A DNA stretch of 64,000 nucleotides from an uncultured Phocaeicola sp. (GTDB lineage Bacteria > Bacteroidota > Bacteroidia > Bacteroidales > Bacteroidaceae). The stretch lies in contig CANPVZ010000014.1 in the NCBI GenBank assembly GCA_947581855.1, positions 44,564 to 108,563 of the forward strand, read 5' to 3'. Positions within the stretch are counted from its first letter, which is position 1; each line of letters starts with the position of its first letter. Shown piece by piece: positions 1 to 8,812 of the stretch. A program made the position numbers and the translations under genes. The notes under the pieces are model-generated. The model did no database searches. It had not been told where the DNA came from and saw only the letters and a program-made list of their open reading frames with translations.

Positions 1-566
1 TATTGTGTATCCAACGGACATTGAATAAAGGGCGCGTTTACGGTTTTGTTACCGGATTAGGCGCTGCATTAAGCGATATTATCTATGCGCTGTTTACAGG
101 ATACGGTATGAGTTTTGCCTTTGATTTTATTCAAGCAAATATTTTTTACTTGCAGTTAATCGGTAGTATCATGCTTCTTGTATTTGGAATTTACACTTTT
201 CGAAGTAATCCGGTTCATTCCATTCGTCCCGTGTCATCCAATAAAGGAACTTTAATCCATAATTTTGTAACCGCTTTTTTTGTCACGCTTTCCAATCCTC
301 TTATCATATTTCTTTTTATCGGCTTTTTTGCCCGTTTTGCTTTTGTTCTTCCGGAAATACCCATATATGAACAAACGTTAGGTTATCTGGCTATTGTTAC
401 CGGAGCTGTGGCATGGTGGTTCGGCATTACTTTTTTTGTTAGTAAAATAAGAAACCGCTTCAATCTTCGTGGTATTTGGATATTGAACAGAATCATAGGT
501 GTAGTGGTTGTGATAATGGCAATTATTGGATTCTTCTATACCCTTACGGGGAATTCTCTGTACTAA
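1..566 (+). CDS. LysE family translocator, 5' end cut by window
   Basis: This is a polytopic inner-membrane protein of the LysE/RhtB exporter type, a family that pumps amino acids or similar small metabolites out of the cell. The visible 187 residues hold about five hydrophobic segments. They begin inside the conserved N-terminal region: the motif CIQRTLNKGR followed by GFVTGLGAALSD matches the part that comes right after the usual PGP motif. The true start codon therefore lies left of the window, and the TTG at position 3 is not a real start. The gene runs on toward DUF4924 with 11 bp between them. The substrate cannot be predicted. Confidence 0.85.
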   Translation, partial: LCIQRTLNKGRVYGFVTGLGAALSDIIYALFTGYGMSFAFDFIQANIFYLQLIGSIMLLVFGIYTFRSNPVHSIRPVSSNKGTLIHNFVTAFFVTLSNPLIIFLFIGFFARFAFVLPEIPIYEQTLGYLAIVTGAVAWWFGITFFVSKIRNRFNLRGIWILNRIIGVVVVIMAIIGFFYTLTGNSLY

Positions 567-577
567 AATTTTATGAT

Positions 578-1132
578 ATGTTTATAGCCAAACAATTAAA
601 GGATAAGAATATAGCCGAATATCTGTTGTATATGTGGCAGGTGGAAGATTTGCTTCGTGCTAACGGACTTGATATTGAAAAGGTGAAACAAACGATTGTC
701 GACCGCTATCAATTGGATGATACGCAGAAGGCTGAGCTGACACACTGGTATGAGGATTTGATTAATATGATGCGTTTGGAAGGTGTGTCGGAAGAAGGGC
801 ATTTGCAAATAAATAAAAATACGCTTTTGTCGCTGACCGATTTGCATCTGCAACTGCTTCATTCGTCAAAGGTTCCTTTTTATGGAGCGGCTTATTACAA
901 AGCATTGCCTTATATGGTAGAACTTCGTGCCAAGAACGATAAAAAAGAGCTTCCGGAGTTGGAAACCTGTTTTGATGCTTTATATGGAGTAATGCTTCTG
1001 CGTTTGCAGAAAAAAGAGATAAGTGCCGAAACTCAAAAGGCGGTGGCTGAAATTAGCAATTTTATTTCTTTATTAGCTAATTATTACGAAAAAGAACAAC
1101 GAGGAGAGTTGGACGAGATTTTAAATAACTAA
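578..1132 (+). CDS. DUF4924 family protein
   Basis: A soluble, largely helical protein of 184 residues beginning MFIAKQLKDKNIAEYLLYMW, which I recognise as the DUF4924 family of Bacteroidales. Its function is unknown. An open frame extends up to 476, but that part overlaps the end of the LysE gene and lacks family character. The ATG at 578 gives the usual family length and sits 11 bp after the LysE stop. The gene is followed 11 bp later by rfbD and then prfC, a gene order I recall from other Bacteroides-type genomes. It has no signal peptide and no membrane segment, so it is predicted cytoplasmic. Confidence 0.8.
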   Translation: MFIAKQLKDKNIAEYLLYMWQVEDLLRANGLDIEKVKQTIVDRYQLDDTQKAELTHWYEDLINMMRLEGVSEEGHLQINKNTLLSLTDLHLQLLHSSKVPFYGAAYYKALPYMVELRAKNDKKELPELETCFDALYGVMLLRLQKKEISAETQKAVAEISNFISLLANYYEKEQRGELDEILNN

Positions 1133-1143
1133 CCGAAATAAAA

Positions 1144-2004
1144 ATGGATATATTAATAACCGGAGCTAATGGTCAGTTAGGAAACGAAATGAGGGTGTTG
1201 GCTGCCGAGCATCCGAAGCATGCTTATTTTTTTACGGATGTAAAAGAATTGGATATCTGTAACCGGAATGCTGTGATAGAATACGTTCAGCGAGAGGAAA
1301 TAGATTGTATCGTAAATTGCGCGGCTTATACGGCGGTAGACAAAGCCGAAGAAAATGCCGAACTTTGTGAATGCTTGAATGCACAGGCTCCAGGATTCCT
1401 TGCAGAAGCGGCTCAAAGCCGGGGAGCTGGCATGATACAGATTTCTACGGATTATGTTTTTGACGGTACACAGCATATACCGTATAAAGAAACCGACAAC
1501 CCTTGCCCCGTATCAGTATATGGCCGTACCAAACTGAAGGGAGAGGAACTAGTAAGGCTGAAATGTGCCAAGTCGATGGTTATCCGTACAGCTTGGTTAT
1601 ATTCGGCGTTCGGAAACAACTTTGTGAAAACAATGATACGCTTGGGTAAGGAAAGAGATACATTGGGGGTCGTGTTCGACCAGATCGGCTCGCCTACTTA
1701 TGCCCGCGATTTGGCTGTCGCTATCTATGTTGCCATCGAGAACGGTATTGTGCCGGGCGTTTATCATTTCAGTAACGAAGGTGTATGTTCATGGTACGAT
1801 TTTACCAAAGCCATTCATCGTTTATCGGGTGTCACTTCGTGTAAGGTGCGTCCTTTGCATACCGATGAATATCCGAGTTCGGCACCCCGTCCGCATTATT
1901 CGGTATTGGACAAAGCTAAAATAAAAGAAACATTTAACATAGAGATTCCTTATTGGGAAGAGAGTTTGGAGCAATGTATCCGCTTATTGGAAGCCGGACA
2001 ATAA
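1144..2004 (+). CDS. rfbD: dTDP-4-dehydrorhamnose reductase
   Basis: This enzyme reduces dTDP-4-dehydro-L-rhamnose to dTDP-L-rhamnose with NAD(P)H, the last step in making the rhamnose donor for surface polysaccharides. The 286-residue protein is an extended short-chain dehydrogenase. The nucleotide-binding motif GANGQLG is at residues 7-13, an NCAAYTAVDKAE segment follows, and the catalytic Tyr and Lys lie in YGRTK near residue 128. The length is normal. No rfbA, rfbB or rfbC gene is adjacent, so the pathway is dispersed. The gene lies between DUF4924 and prfC on the same strand with short gaps (11 and 16 bp). Confidence 0.95.
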   Translation: MDILITGANGQLGNEMRVLAAEHPKHAYFFTDVKELDICNRNAVIEYVQREEIDCIVNCAAYTAVDKAEENAELCECLNAQAPGFLAEAAQSRGAGMIQISTDYVFDGTQHIPYKETDNPCPVSVYGRTKLKGEELVRLKCAKSMVIRTAWLYSAFGNNFVKTMIRLGKERDTLGVVFDQIGSPTYARDLAVAIYVAIENGIVPGVYHFSNEGVCSWYDFTKAIHRLSGVTSCKVRPLHTDEYPSSAPRPHYSVLDKAKIKETFNIEIPYWEESLEQCIRLLEAGQ

Positions 2005-2020
2005 AAATAGTTATTAAAAG

Positions 2021-3586
2021 ATGAATGAAATAGAAAGACGACGAACTTTTGCGATTATCGCACATCCGGATGCCGGTAAAACCTCATTGACCGAGAAATT
2101 GTTGCTTTTCGGTGGCCAGATCCAGGTAGCTGGTGCTGTAAAATCTAATAAGATAAAGAAAACTGCTACATCCGACTGGATGGAGATTGAGAAACAACGT
2201 GGTATTTCCGTCACCACTTCTGTGATGGAGTTTGATTATCGCGATTATAAAATTAATATCCTCGATACACCGGGGCACCAGGATTTTGCCGAAGATACAT
2301 ACCGTACTCTTACTGCCGTAGACAGTGTAATCATTGTGGTGGACGGAGCAAAAGGTGTAGAGACGCAGACTCGGAAACTGATGGAGGTGTGTCGTATGAG
2401 GAATACTCCGGTTATTATTTTTGTAAATAAGATGGACCGTGAAGCCAAAGATCCGTTCGATTTGTTGGATGAATTGGAGGAAGAACTCGTTATCAAAGTG
2501 CGGCCGCTGACTTGGCCTATTGAAAGCGGTCCGCGTTTCAAGGGTGTATATAATATTTATGAACAGAATCTGAATCTTTTCCAACCATCCAAGCAGGTGG
2601 TTACTGAAAAAGTGGAAATTGATATTCAGACTGAAGAGCTCGACCGACACATCGGTACTCCTTTGGCCGAGAAACTCCGTAGTGAACTGGAACTAATTGA
2701 GGGCGTTTATCCTGAATTTGATGTAGATGAATATTTGAAGGGCGAACAAGCACCGGTCTTTTTTGGTTCGGCACTGAACAATTTCGGTGTAGAAGAACTG
2801 TTGAATTGTTTTGTGGAGATTGCTCCGAGCCCTCGGCCCGTACATGCTGAGGAGCGTACTGTAGAACCGAAAGAACCGAAGTTTACAGGTTTTATCTTTA
2901 AAATTACTGCAAATATCGATCCGAATCATCGTTCGTGTGTGGCTTTTTGCAAGATATGTTCGGGTAAGTTTACCCGCAATACACCTTATTTGCATGTACG
3001 TCACAATAAAACCATGCGTTTTTCATCGCCGACTCAGTTTATGGCGCAGCGTAAGACGACTGTGGATGAGGCTTGGGCGGGCGATATCATCGGCTTGCCG
3101 GATAACGGAACCTTTAAGATAGGAGATACATTGACCGAGGGGGAAAACCTTCACTTTAAAGGATTGCCGAGTTTCTCTCCGGAAATGTTTAAATATATAG
3201 AGAATGCCGACCCGATGAAAACAAAACAATTGAATAAGGGTATCGATCAGTTGATGGACGAGGGTGTTGCCCAGTTGTTCGTTAATCAGTTCAATGGCCG
3301 TAAGATTATCGGAACGGTAGGGCAGTTGCAGTTTGAAGTCATTCAATATCGTTTGGAGAATGAATATAATGCCCTTTGTCGTTGGGAGCCGATTAGTCTA
3401 TATAAAGCCTGCTGGATAGAAAGCGATGATGTGGAAGAATTGGAAGCATTTAAGAAACGTAAATATCAGTATATGGCCAAAGACCGTGACGGACGAGATG
3501 TTTTTTTGGCCGACAGCAATTATGTATTACAAATGGCCCAAATGGATTTTAAGCACATCCGTTTCCATTTCACCAGTGAATTTTAG
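2021..3586 (+). CDS. prfC: peptide chain release factor 3 (RF3)
   Basis: RF3 is a translational GTPase that removes RF1 or RF2 from the ribosome after termination. The 521-residue protein has the G domain at the N-terminus, with the P-loop [13 protein letters not shown] near residue 15, the switch/G3 motif DTPGHQDF and the G4 motif NKMD. The EF-Tu-like domain II and the RF3 C-terminal domain follow, for example [15 protein letters not shown]. The length is typical. It is the last gene of the rightward group, and a strong hairpin follows at 3684-3720 before the convergent peptidase gene. Confidence 0.96.
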   Translation: MNEIERRRTFAIIAHPDAGKTSLTEKLLLFGGQIQVAGAVKSNKIKKTATSDWMEIEKQRGISVTTSVMEFDYRDYKINILDTPGHQDFAEDTYRTLTAVDSVIIVVDGAKGVETQTRKLMEVCRMRNTPVIIFVNKMDREAKDPFDLLDELEEELVIKVRPLTWPIESGPRFKGVYNIYEQNLNLFQPSKQVVTEKVEIDIQTEELDRHIGTPLAEKLRSELELIEGVYPEFDVDEYLKGEQAPVFFGSALNNFGVEELLNCFVEIAPSPRPVHAEERTVEPKEPKFTGFIFKITANIDPNHRSCVAFCKICSGKFTRNTPYLHVRHNKTMRFSSPTQFMAQRKTTVDEAWAGDIIGLPDNGTFKIGDTLTEGENLHFKGLPSFSPEMFKYIENADPMKTKQLNKGIDQLMDEGVAQLFVNQFNGRKIIGTVGQLQFEVIQYRLENEYNALCRWEPISLYKACWIESDDVEELEAFKKRKYQYMAKDRDGRDVFLADSNYVLQMAQMDFKHIRFHFTSEF

Positions 3587-3683
3587 CTATATTTCTCGGG
3601 ACGGTAACAAAAGAATTGTTTTGTCTCTTCGAACGTAGCTTGATGATAAGCGTAATCAATATCAAATTAGATAAGTACAATAA

Positions 3684-3720
3684 AAGGCTCCCGAAACTTA
3701 AAGCTAGTTTCGAGAGCCTT
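3684..3720. terminator. bidirectional terminator between prfC and the peptidase operon
   Basis: The arm AAGGCTCCCGAAACT (3684-3698) pairs with AGTTTCGAGAGCCTT (3706-3720) with one mismatch and a 7-nt loop. T runs leave the stem on both strands. It lies between two convergent genes, so it can serve both. Confidence 0.8.
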
Positions 3721-3746
3721 TTGTGATAGAACAAATTCGGGAAAAA

Positions 3747-5954
3747 CTACCTGTTTTTTCCTTTCAAGCGATTGATAGTTTTGGTAATTTCATCTTTTAA
3801 TACAGGGTCTGACGGAGCTAGTTGAGACAGGTTCTGAATGATTTCTTGCTTGTTGTGGTTCAGATTGTACCAGCCCAACGTTTCGGCAGCGGCTACACGC
3901 AAATCGATATCACGTGCCGGATCATCAATAAATTTGAGGAGTGTACCGATGCTTTTGGTTGCCGGATGGTTACGAAAACCTACAATCTCCAGACGTTTAT
4001 TCTTTTTGGTGGTTATGGTATCTAAGATAGCCTGCGCGTTAGCTGCTTCACTTTTTTTGTATGCAGCGATTTGCTTGTATACTTTCTGTATATCCGAATC
4101 ATCGTAGATTGGCATGTTTCCAGTTTGTTTCCTGATTTCCGCTTCCAATACCTCTAGGTTGGTAGTCTTGATGGCCTCGCTAAATTTAAAGAACATCCGT
4201 CGGTCTGTATACCGTAAAGTCAATGCTTGGACGAAAGCGGGGATCAGTTCATCAGAACCATTCTTGGCAATATATTCGGTGGCGAAGCGGCGAACCAGCT
4301 CATAACTATCGTTGATGGCAGCTTTGAGTACTTCCGGTGCATCCGGATGGCCATTTAAAGTCAGTAAACGCATGGCTTCCAGACGAACTACCCCATAAGG
4401 TGATTGGAAATAGGTGTCGCGTAACAAGGCCGACAGACCGGGAGCATCTGCTGCGCTCAGCTGTCTCAATGCCATAGCCTTCACATCGGGTAGAGAGTGT
4501 TTGAGCATCTTCTTCCAATATGCTATGTTGCCTTCGTTTAATACGATGGCCTCATTCATGTCGAAGCCAAGACCTGCCCGGTCGGCAAAGCGGTAAGTTG
4601 GGTCGCCGATGAGGTGTGTTTCGAGGAAACATACATGGCGATGCCATTCTCCGATACGAAGTCCTGCATTCAGTAATCCCAGAAATTCATCCGGCCATTT
4701 ATCTTGAATAGTATTGACCGTATTGGCTTGTGTGACGATTGTCTTTCCCGGATTAAAAATATAAGCTCCCGCAATATTGTCCTTTTCGTAGAAAGAACCG
4801 TTGAAACATGCGTCAAACATAATGAAACGGGCATTGGGGGTGATTTTACGTATGTCATCGGTATAGATGTCAAGCGTTAGGTTAAATAAGGAGTCAGCTT
4901 CCAGCTTTTTCGGGTCGAAAGCTTCTTCGCACCATTCACGAGGTACCCCCAGACTTTTCATATACGATTCAATGGTAGCTTCTTTGCCTTTCTTCGGGGC
5001 TTGAGAGGATATCTTTGAACGCAAATATAACTTGATATTCTCAATGGAACCCTGTGCACTGCTAGTGTTAGGATATCCGTTAATGTATTGAGTATCATCT
5101 GCCCCGTGGTGATGGAAAAGCATAATATCCAGTTCGGGACGCTGTACTTCGTTTAAATAATAATTTTTCATAGGATAGCGGGATTCAAAATCCATGAATT
5201 TGACACAATTCCCAGGTTTGAATAACTCAGGGAATTGTTCTTTCAACGCTAACTGTTCTCCGGCCCATGCCACTTCATCTTCTGAGTTATATCCATGTCC
5301 GCGTGCCATAGTCAGGTTATCGATCGGATTGTTTGCATGTTTTTGTTTTTCAGCAACAACCTTCCATAAGTAATCACGTAACATCTGGTGTCTGTCTTTT
5401 CCTTCTAATTCCAGCGGTTTGATACGTGCCGAATAGATAGAAGGTGAAATATATTGTTTAGATTCCGGTTTCAGAGAATAATAGAAATATGCAGGTATCT
5501 CACTGTCTTGTTTTAAGAACTTGAATTCCAGTCCGAAATCATCATAATAACGATCCGATGGAATACTAGAACGTTTCCAGTCTCTTCGCTGATCCATTTT
5601 GAATGCAGACGACAAATGCTGTGCATCCCGAATCATAGGGATAGGAATGTCGCCTACTAATACGCAACCTTCCAGTGGTGTCTTGGAATCGGCATGAAGC
5701 CGGATAAGCAGTTCCCGTATTTCTTCGGGCGATTTCCAAGTATGAACCAATACATAAGTTCCCAAACCATCCGCTTCAATACTCTTTTTGTAAGCTTCAA
5801 CAGCCTCTCGGACTTGTGTATAACTTTCGTTGTCTACTACGATGGCGAAAGTCGTTTTGCTCTTTATATCCGGTTTTATAATGGTCTGCGCCAAGGTGTA
5901 TAATATGCCGGAAAGAAAGAATAATGTACTTAGGAAAACAGATTTTACATTCAT
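3747..5954 (-). CDS. secreted clan-CD-like cysteine peptidase with HEAT repeats
   Basis: A 735-residue protein with a signal peptide (about residues 1-22, ending LAQ), so it is exported. The central part has the two signatures of clan CD (gingipain/clostripain-like) peptidases. One is a candidate catalytic His in HHHGADD at 281-287, after a hydrophobic strand. The other is a candidate Cys383 in FDACFNGSF, also after a strand. Residues from about 470 to the end form short helical repeats of HEAT type. I see no type IX secretion C-terminal domain. It is the last gene of the operon, 14 bp after the DUF6850 barrel gene. A role in cleaving proteins at the cell surface is an inference. The peptidase call rests on motifs only, and the His-Cys gap (about 100 residues) is wider than in gingipains. 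Confidence 0.65.
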   Translation of the reverse strand: MNVKSVFLSTLFFLSGILYTLAQTIIKPDIKSKTTFAIVVDNESYTQVREAVEAYKKSIEADGLGTYVLVHTWKSPEEIRELLIRLHADSKTPLEGCVLVGDIPIPMIRDAQHLSSAFKMDQRRDWKRSSIPSDRYYDDFGLEFKFLKQDSEIPAYFYYSLKPESKQYISPSIYSARIKPLELEGKDRHQMLRDYLWKVVAEKQKHANNPIDNLTMARGHGYNSEDEVAWAGEQLALKEQFPELFKPGNCVKFMDFESRYPMKNYYLNEVQRPELDIMLFHHHGADDTQYINGYPNTSSAQGSIENIKLYLRSKISSQAPKKGKEATIESYMKSLGVPREWCEEAFDPKKLEADSLFNLTLDIYTDDIRKITPNARFIMFDACFNGSFYEKDNIAGAYIFNPGKTIVTQANTVNTIQDKWPDEFLGLLNAGLRIGEWHRHVCFLETHLIGDPTYRFADRAGLGFDMNEAIVLNEGNIAYWKKMLKHSLPDVKAMALRQLSAADAPGLSALLRDTYFQSPYGVVRLEAMRLLTLNGHPDAPEVLKAAINDSYELVRRFATEYIAKNGSDELIPAFVQALTLRYTDRRMFFKFSEAIKTTNLEVLEAEIRKQTGNMPIYDDSDIQKVYKQIAAYKKSEAANAQAILDTITTKKNKRLEIVGFRNHPATKSIGTLLKFIDDPARDIDLRVAAAETLGWYNLNHNKQEIIQNLSQLAPSDPVLKDEITKTINRLKGKNR

Positions 5955-5968
5955 AATAGTTGAATAAT

Positions 5969-7525
5969 TTAAAAGTTACAACCTATACTGAGCGAAGCAT
6001 AAGAACGATGGTTGAAATCATAGTCGGATGTCTTCGTGTAATTAAAATTAGCCTTAGCAAACAAACATATTTTTTGTTCAGGATTAATTTTCTGCGAATA
6101 TACGGCGGAAACACCTAAACGGTAATATTTAGACGTTAAATAATTCTCATCTCCTTGTTCCAGCTCGGTTACCGTTATATAGTCGGCATGTGCCCCTCCG
6201 TATTGGTATTTACCGGAAAGATTATTGTTATAGGCAAAAGAAGCTTTTACCAATAACCTTTTTTCAAGTTTCTCGGAAAAAGCAAAATTCTTACTTCCAT
6301 TTACGTAGAAAAGCAGGTTTTCCGACTTCTTATAAGAAGCCGGTATCAAGTAGCAATCATCGTATTTGATATAGTTGATACCTGCATTGGCTTTCCATGA
6401 GTATTCATCGTTCCGGTTGGCAACGATAGAATATTCAGCAAAGGCCTTCTGAGTTTTATAAGTGGAACGGATATTTTTGTATAAAGTAATCCAACCCTGT
6501 TCATCGGCAGTATTATTCCATTCCGTCAGATATTGAATTCCATCGATATGCCGGTTTTCATATCCCAGTTTCAGGAAATGGGTGTAATATCGGTTTCCTG
6601 TATAAAGATTTACAGTCCCATTCCATATTTTATCTTTTACGGTGCCTTCTTTACGGGGAGTAGAAAATGAAACCGTAGCATCTTCTACTTTGGCATTAAA
6701 GCTGCCTTCCACAAGCAAATGAAAACGGTCGTTGTCGTATCCGTATTCCAAACCGCCTCCGTAATTGTTTCCAGCATAATTTGTGGTACGTCCGGAACCA
6801 TAACTGACGGTTGCCACCCCTAAGCCATACAGTTCATAGTACGTTTGCTGTAAGCCTGATGTTCCTTCGTTTGTCATGGAAGATTCTTCTTTAATGGAAT
6901 AATAATTAAAATGGGCTCCGATATGATGCTTGTCGAGGCTATATAATATACCCGGTTTAATACCTAAAACCATGAGACGTCCGTCATCACGCGGATCTCT
7001 TTGTTTAGCACCCATCGTAGCCTGATAAGTTCCTTCTATACCCATAGCCCAGTGTCCCCTGTAGAGCGGGGTAGAGGCTCTGAACTGCAACAAATAATCT
7101 TGGTTACGCCAATTACTTTGATGTTCATCCACTACATAGTAGGGCATACCTCTGAACGGATCGACCAGCGACGCATTATATCCGGCATCATTTATATTAT
7201 CACGTGAGTAGTTGAATAATCCCCAGACGTAAGATTTGTTCAGTTTCATGGAACCCTCACTATTGAACCGGAGTTGATTGATACTTTCTCCCTCCTGTGG
7301 ACGGTGAAAGTTACCTTTCGTCATGTCATATTCTATGCTGACCTGTGAGAAAGTCTGTGCGTCATCAATAACCGCTCCCGCGGCATTTTCGGATTGATGC
7401 CAAAGCCTTTTGGCCTTTATCAGTTCTATTGCTGCGGGCGATGTCTGTGCCTCTGCCCGGCAAGTGAAGACAGCGAGTAAAGCTGCCATGCTCCATCCTG
7501 TTATATAATTGATTTTCTTTTTCAT
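5969..7525 (-). CDS. DUF6850 family outer-membrane beta-barrel protein
   Basis: A 518-residue protein with a signal peptide (MKKKINYITG start, cleavage after AEAQ) and many alternating amphipathic strands ending in an aromatic residue (SIGCNF), as in outer-membrane barrels. It resembles the family annotated DUF6850 in Bacteroidales, with unknown function. The frame extends to 7555, but that would overlap the upstream DUF4876 gene and put residues before the signal peptide. The ATG at 7525 leaves an 8-bp gap and a clean signal sequence. It sits between the DUF4876 lipoprotein and the cysteine peptidase genes. A partnership with the TonB-dependent receptor of the same operon is an inference. 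Confidence 0.75.
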   Translation of the reverse strand: MKKKINYITGWSMAALLAVFTCRAEAQTSPAAIELIKAKRLWHQSENAAGAVIDDAQTFSQVSIEYDMTKGNFHRPQEGESINQLRFNSEGSMKLNKSYVWGLFNYSRDNINDAGYNASLVDPFRGMPYYVVDEHQSNWRNQDYLLQFRASTPLYRGHWAMGIEGTYQATMGAKQRDPRDDGRLMVLGIKPGILYSLDKHHIGAHFNYYSIKEESSMTNEGTSGLQQTYYELYGLGVATVSYGSGRTTNYAGNNYGGGLEYGYDNDRFHLLVEGSFNAKVEDATVSFSTPRKEGTVKDKIWNGTVNLYTGNRYYTHFLKLGYENRHIDGIQYLTEWNNTADEQGWITLYKNIRSTYKTQKAFAEYSIVANRNDEYSWKANAGINYIKYDDCYLIPASYKKSENLLFYVNGSKNFAFSEKLEKRLLVKASFAYNNNLSGKYQYGGAHADYITVTELEQGDENYLTSKYYRLGVSAVYSQKINPEQKICLFAKANFNYTKTSDYDFNHRSYASLSIGCNF

Positions 7526-7533
7526 CTTCGTTT

Positions 7534-8802
7534 TTATTTTAATGTATGGTTCCATACCGGCATTTTAGTATTGTATCTTCTGAAGGTCGGTACCATGTTT
7601 CTATCAAAATCATCCGTACTGTTGTTGGTATCCTGTAAAATAATGGAACCGTCTTCATTGTATATAACATTTCCATCCTCATCAGTCAGGAGTTTCCGGG
7701 AAACACTTTGTGAATTATAACCCGCTCCTACATAAGTCATTCCTGCGTCCAATACGGTAGGCATACGTTTCTGTGTGATTTTGGTTTCATTTAGTCCTCC
7801 TTCTACAGCGTCTAATACATAACTAATAGGTATTTTGGCATAAACAGCTCCTGTAGGTTTAGCCAAATCTGGCGTTTGCATATTTTTATCTCCTATCGGA
7901 TCCCAGTGTTCTCCTTCTGGAACTTTAAATATTACATATGCCCCTCCTTGATTACCTGATAGATACATTTTGAGTGTTCCGGTAGAGGCTTTCCCTTGAT
8001 AAAACACAATTTGCATATCCGGAGCATTCGTATTGGGATATATGGTTCCTATATGAAATTCAAATTCGGCTGTACTGCAATCTACCGGAGATTTCGGATT
8101 CCAAATTTCTAATTTATGATTGACGGCGAATTCTGCCAGAATACATGATTCTCCAGGAGCTAGAGGATAATCTGTTCCAGTTCCGGGGATTTTCCATACA
8201 ATACGTCCATATACATAATTTCCTCCATCTGATTCCGGCCAGGTAGGAAGGGTTGTTGTTGTATTTAAGGGTTGTATGTCAGCAAAGTATAAACCATCTA
8301 AATACATAGTATTACTTGAATTGTTGTAGATTTCATAGAATTGGTCGTAAGGGTAACTTTTATTGCTTTGATTTTTAGAACATGACCAGTATATTTCTTT
8401 AAATAATAATGGACTGATTTTTAGCCCTTTAATCGAAATGTTTATATTACTATTTCCCTCATATAAGGCCTGGTTAATGGCTGAACCACTTAAGTAATAT
8501 TCAATATCCTGAGTGTTTTTGGCTTTACCGGAAATCGTAATGCTGTAAATTCCGGGAAGAATTCCGTCAATACTTACTTTTTCTCCTGATAAGATACGTG
8601 TTTCGTGAATATCTTCATCATAATTGTCAAAAGATATTTTTAATCCATCAAAGTTGCTGATTCCTTCTACATCGATACTCGCATTCACAGATACGGTTAA
8701 GGGTTTTACCTTTTCTGTATCAAAAGCGTCTTTAAATGAGTCGCATGACAGAAGGCAGATTGAAATGATGAAACTGAATGTAATGATATATAATTTCTTC
8801 AT
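7534..8802 (-). CDS. DUF4876 lipoprotein with lamin-tail-like segment
   Basis: A 422-residue lipoprotein. The lipobox LLSC puts the lipidated Cys at residue 20, followed by DSF. Residues about 35-130 look like a carboxypeptidase-regulatory or Ig-like beta sandwich. Residues from about 130 contain an EIYNNSSNTMYLDGLYF stretch, reminiscent of lamin-tail domains. The whole matches the family I know as DUF4876. The start codon follows the receptor gene by 10 bp, so the two are surely cotranscribed. By position it takes the place of a SusD-like partner, but the sequence is not SusD-like. It may be a surface binding protein for the receptor's ligand; this is an inference. Confidence 0.75.
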   Translation of the reverse strand: MKKLYIITFSFIISICLLSCDSFKDAFDTEKVKPLTVSVNASIDVEGISNFDGLKISFDNYDEDIHETRILSGEKVSIDGILPGIYSITISGKAKNTQDIEYYLSGSAINQALYEGNSNINISIKGLKISPLLFKEIYWSCSKNQSNKSYPYDQFYEIYNNSSNTMYLDGLYFADIQPLNTTTTLPTWPESDGGNYVYGRIVWKIPGTGTDYPLAPGESCILAEFAVNHKLEIWNPKSPVDCSTAEFEFHIGTIYPNTNAPDMQIVFYQGKASTGTLKMYLSGNQGGAYVIFKVPEGEHWDPIGDKNMQTPDLAKPTGAVYAKIPISYVLDAVEGGLNETKITQKRMPTVLDAGMTYVGAGYNSQSVSRKLLTDEDGNVIYNEDGSIILQDTNNSTDDFDRNMVPTFRRYNTKMPVWNHTLK

Positions 8803-8812
8803 AGCTTACTAT

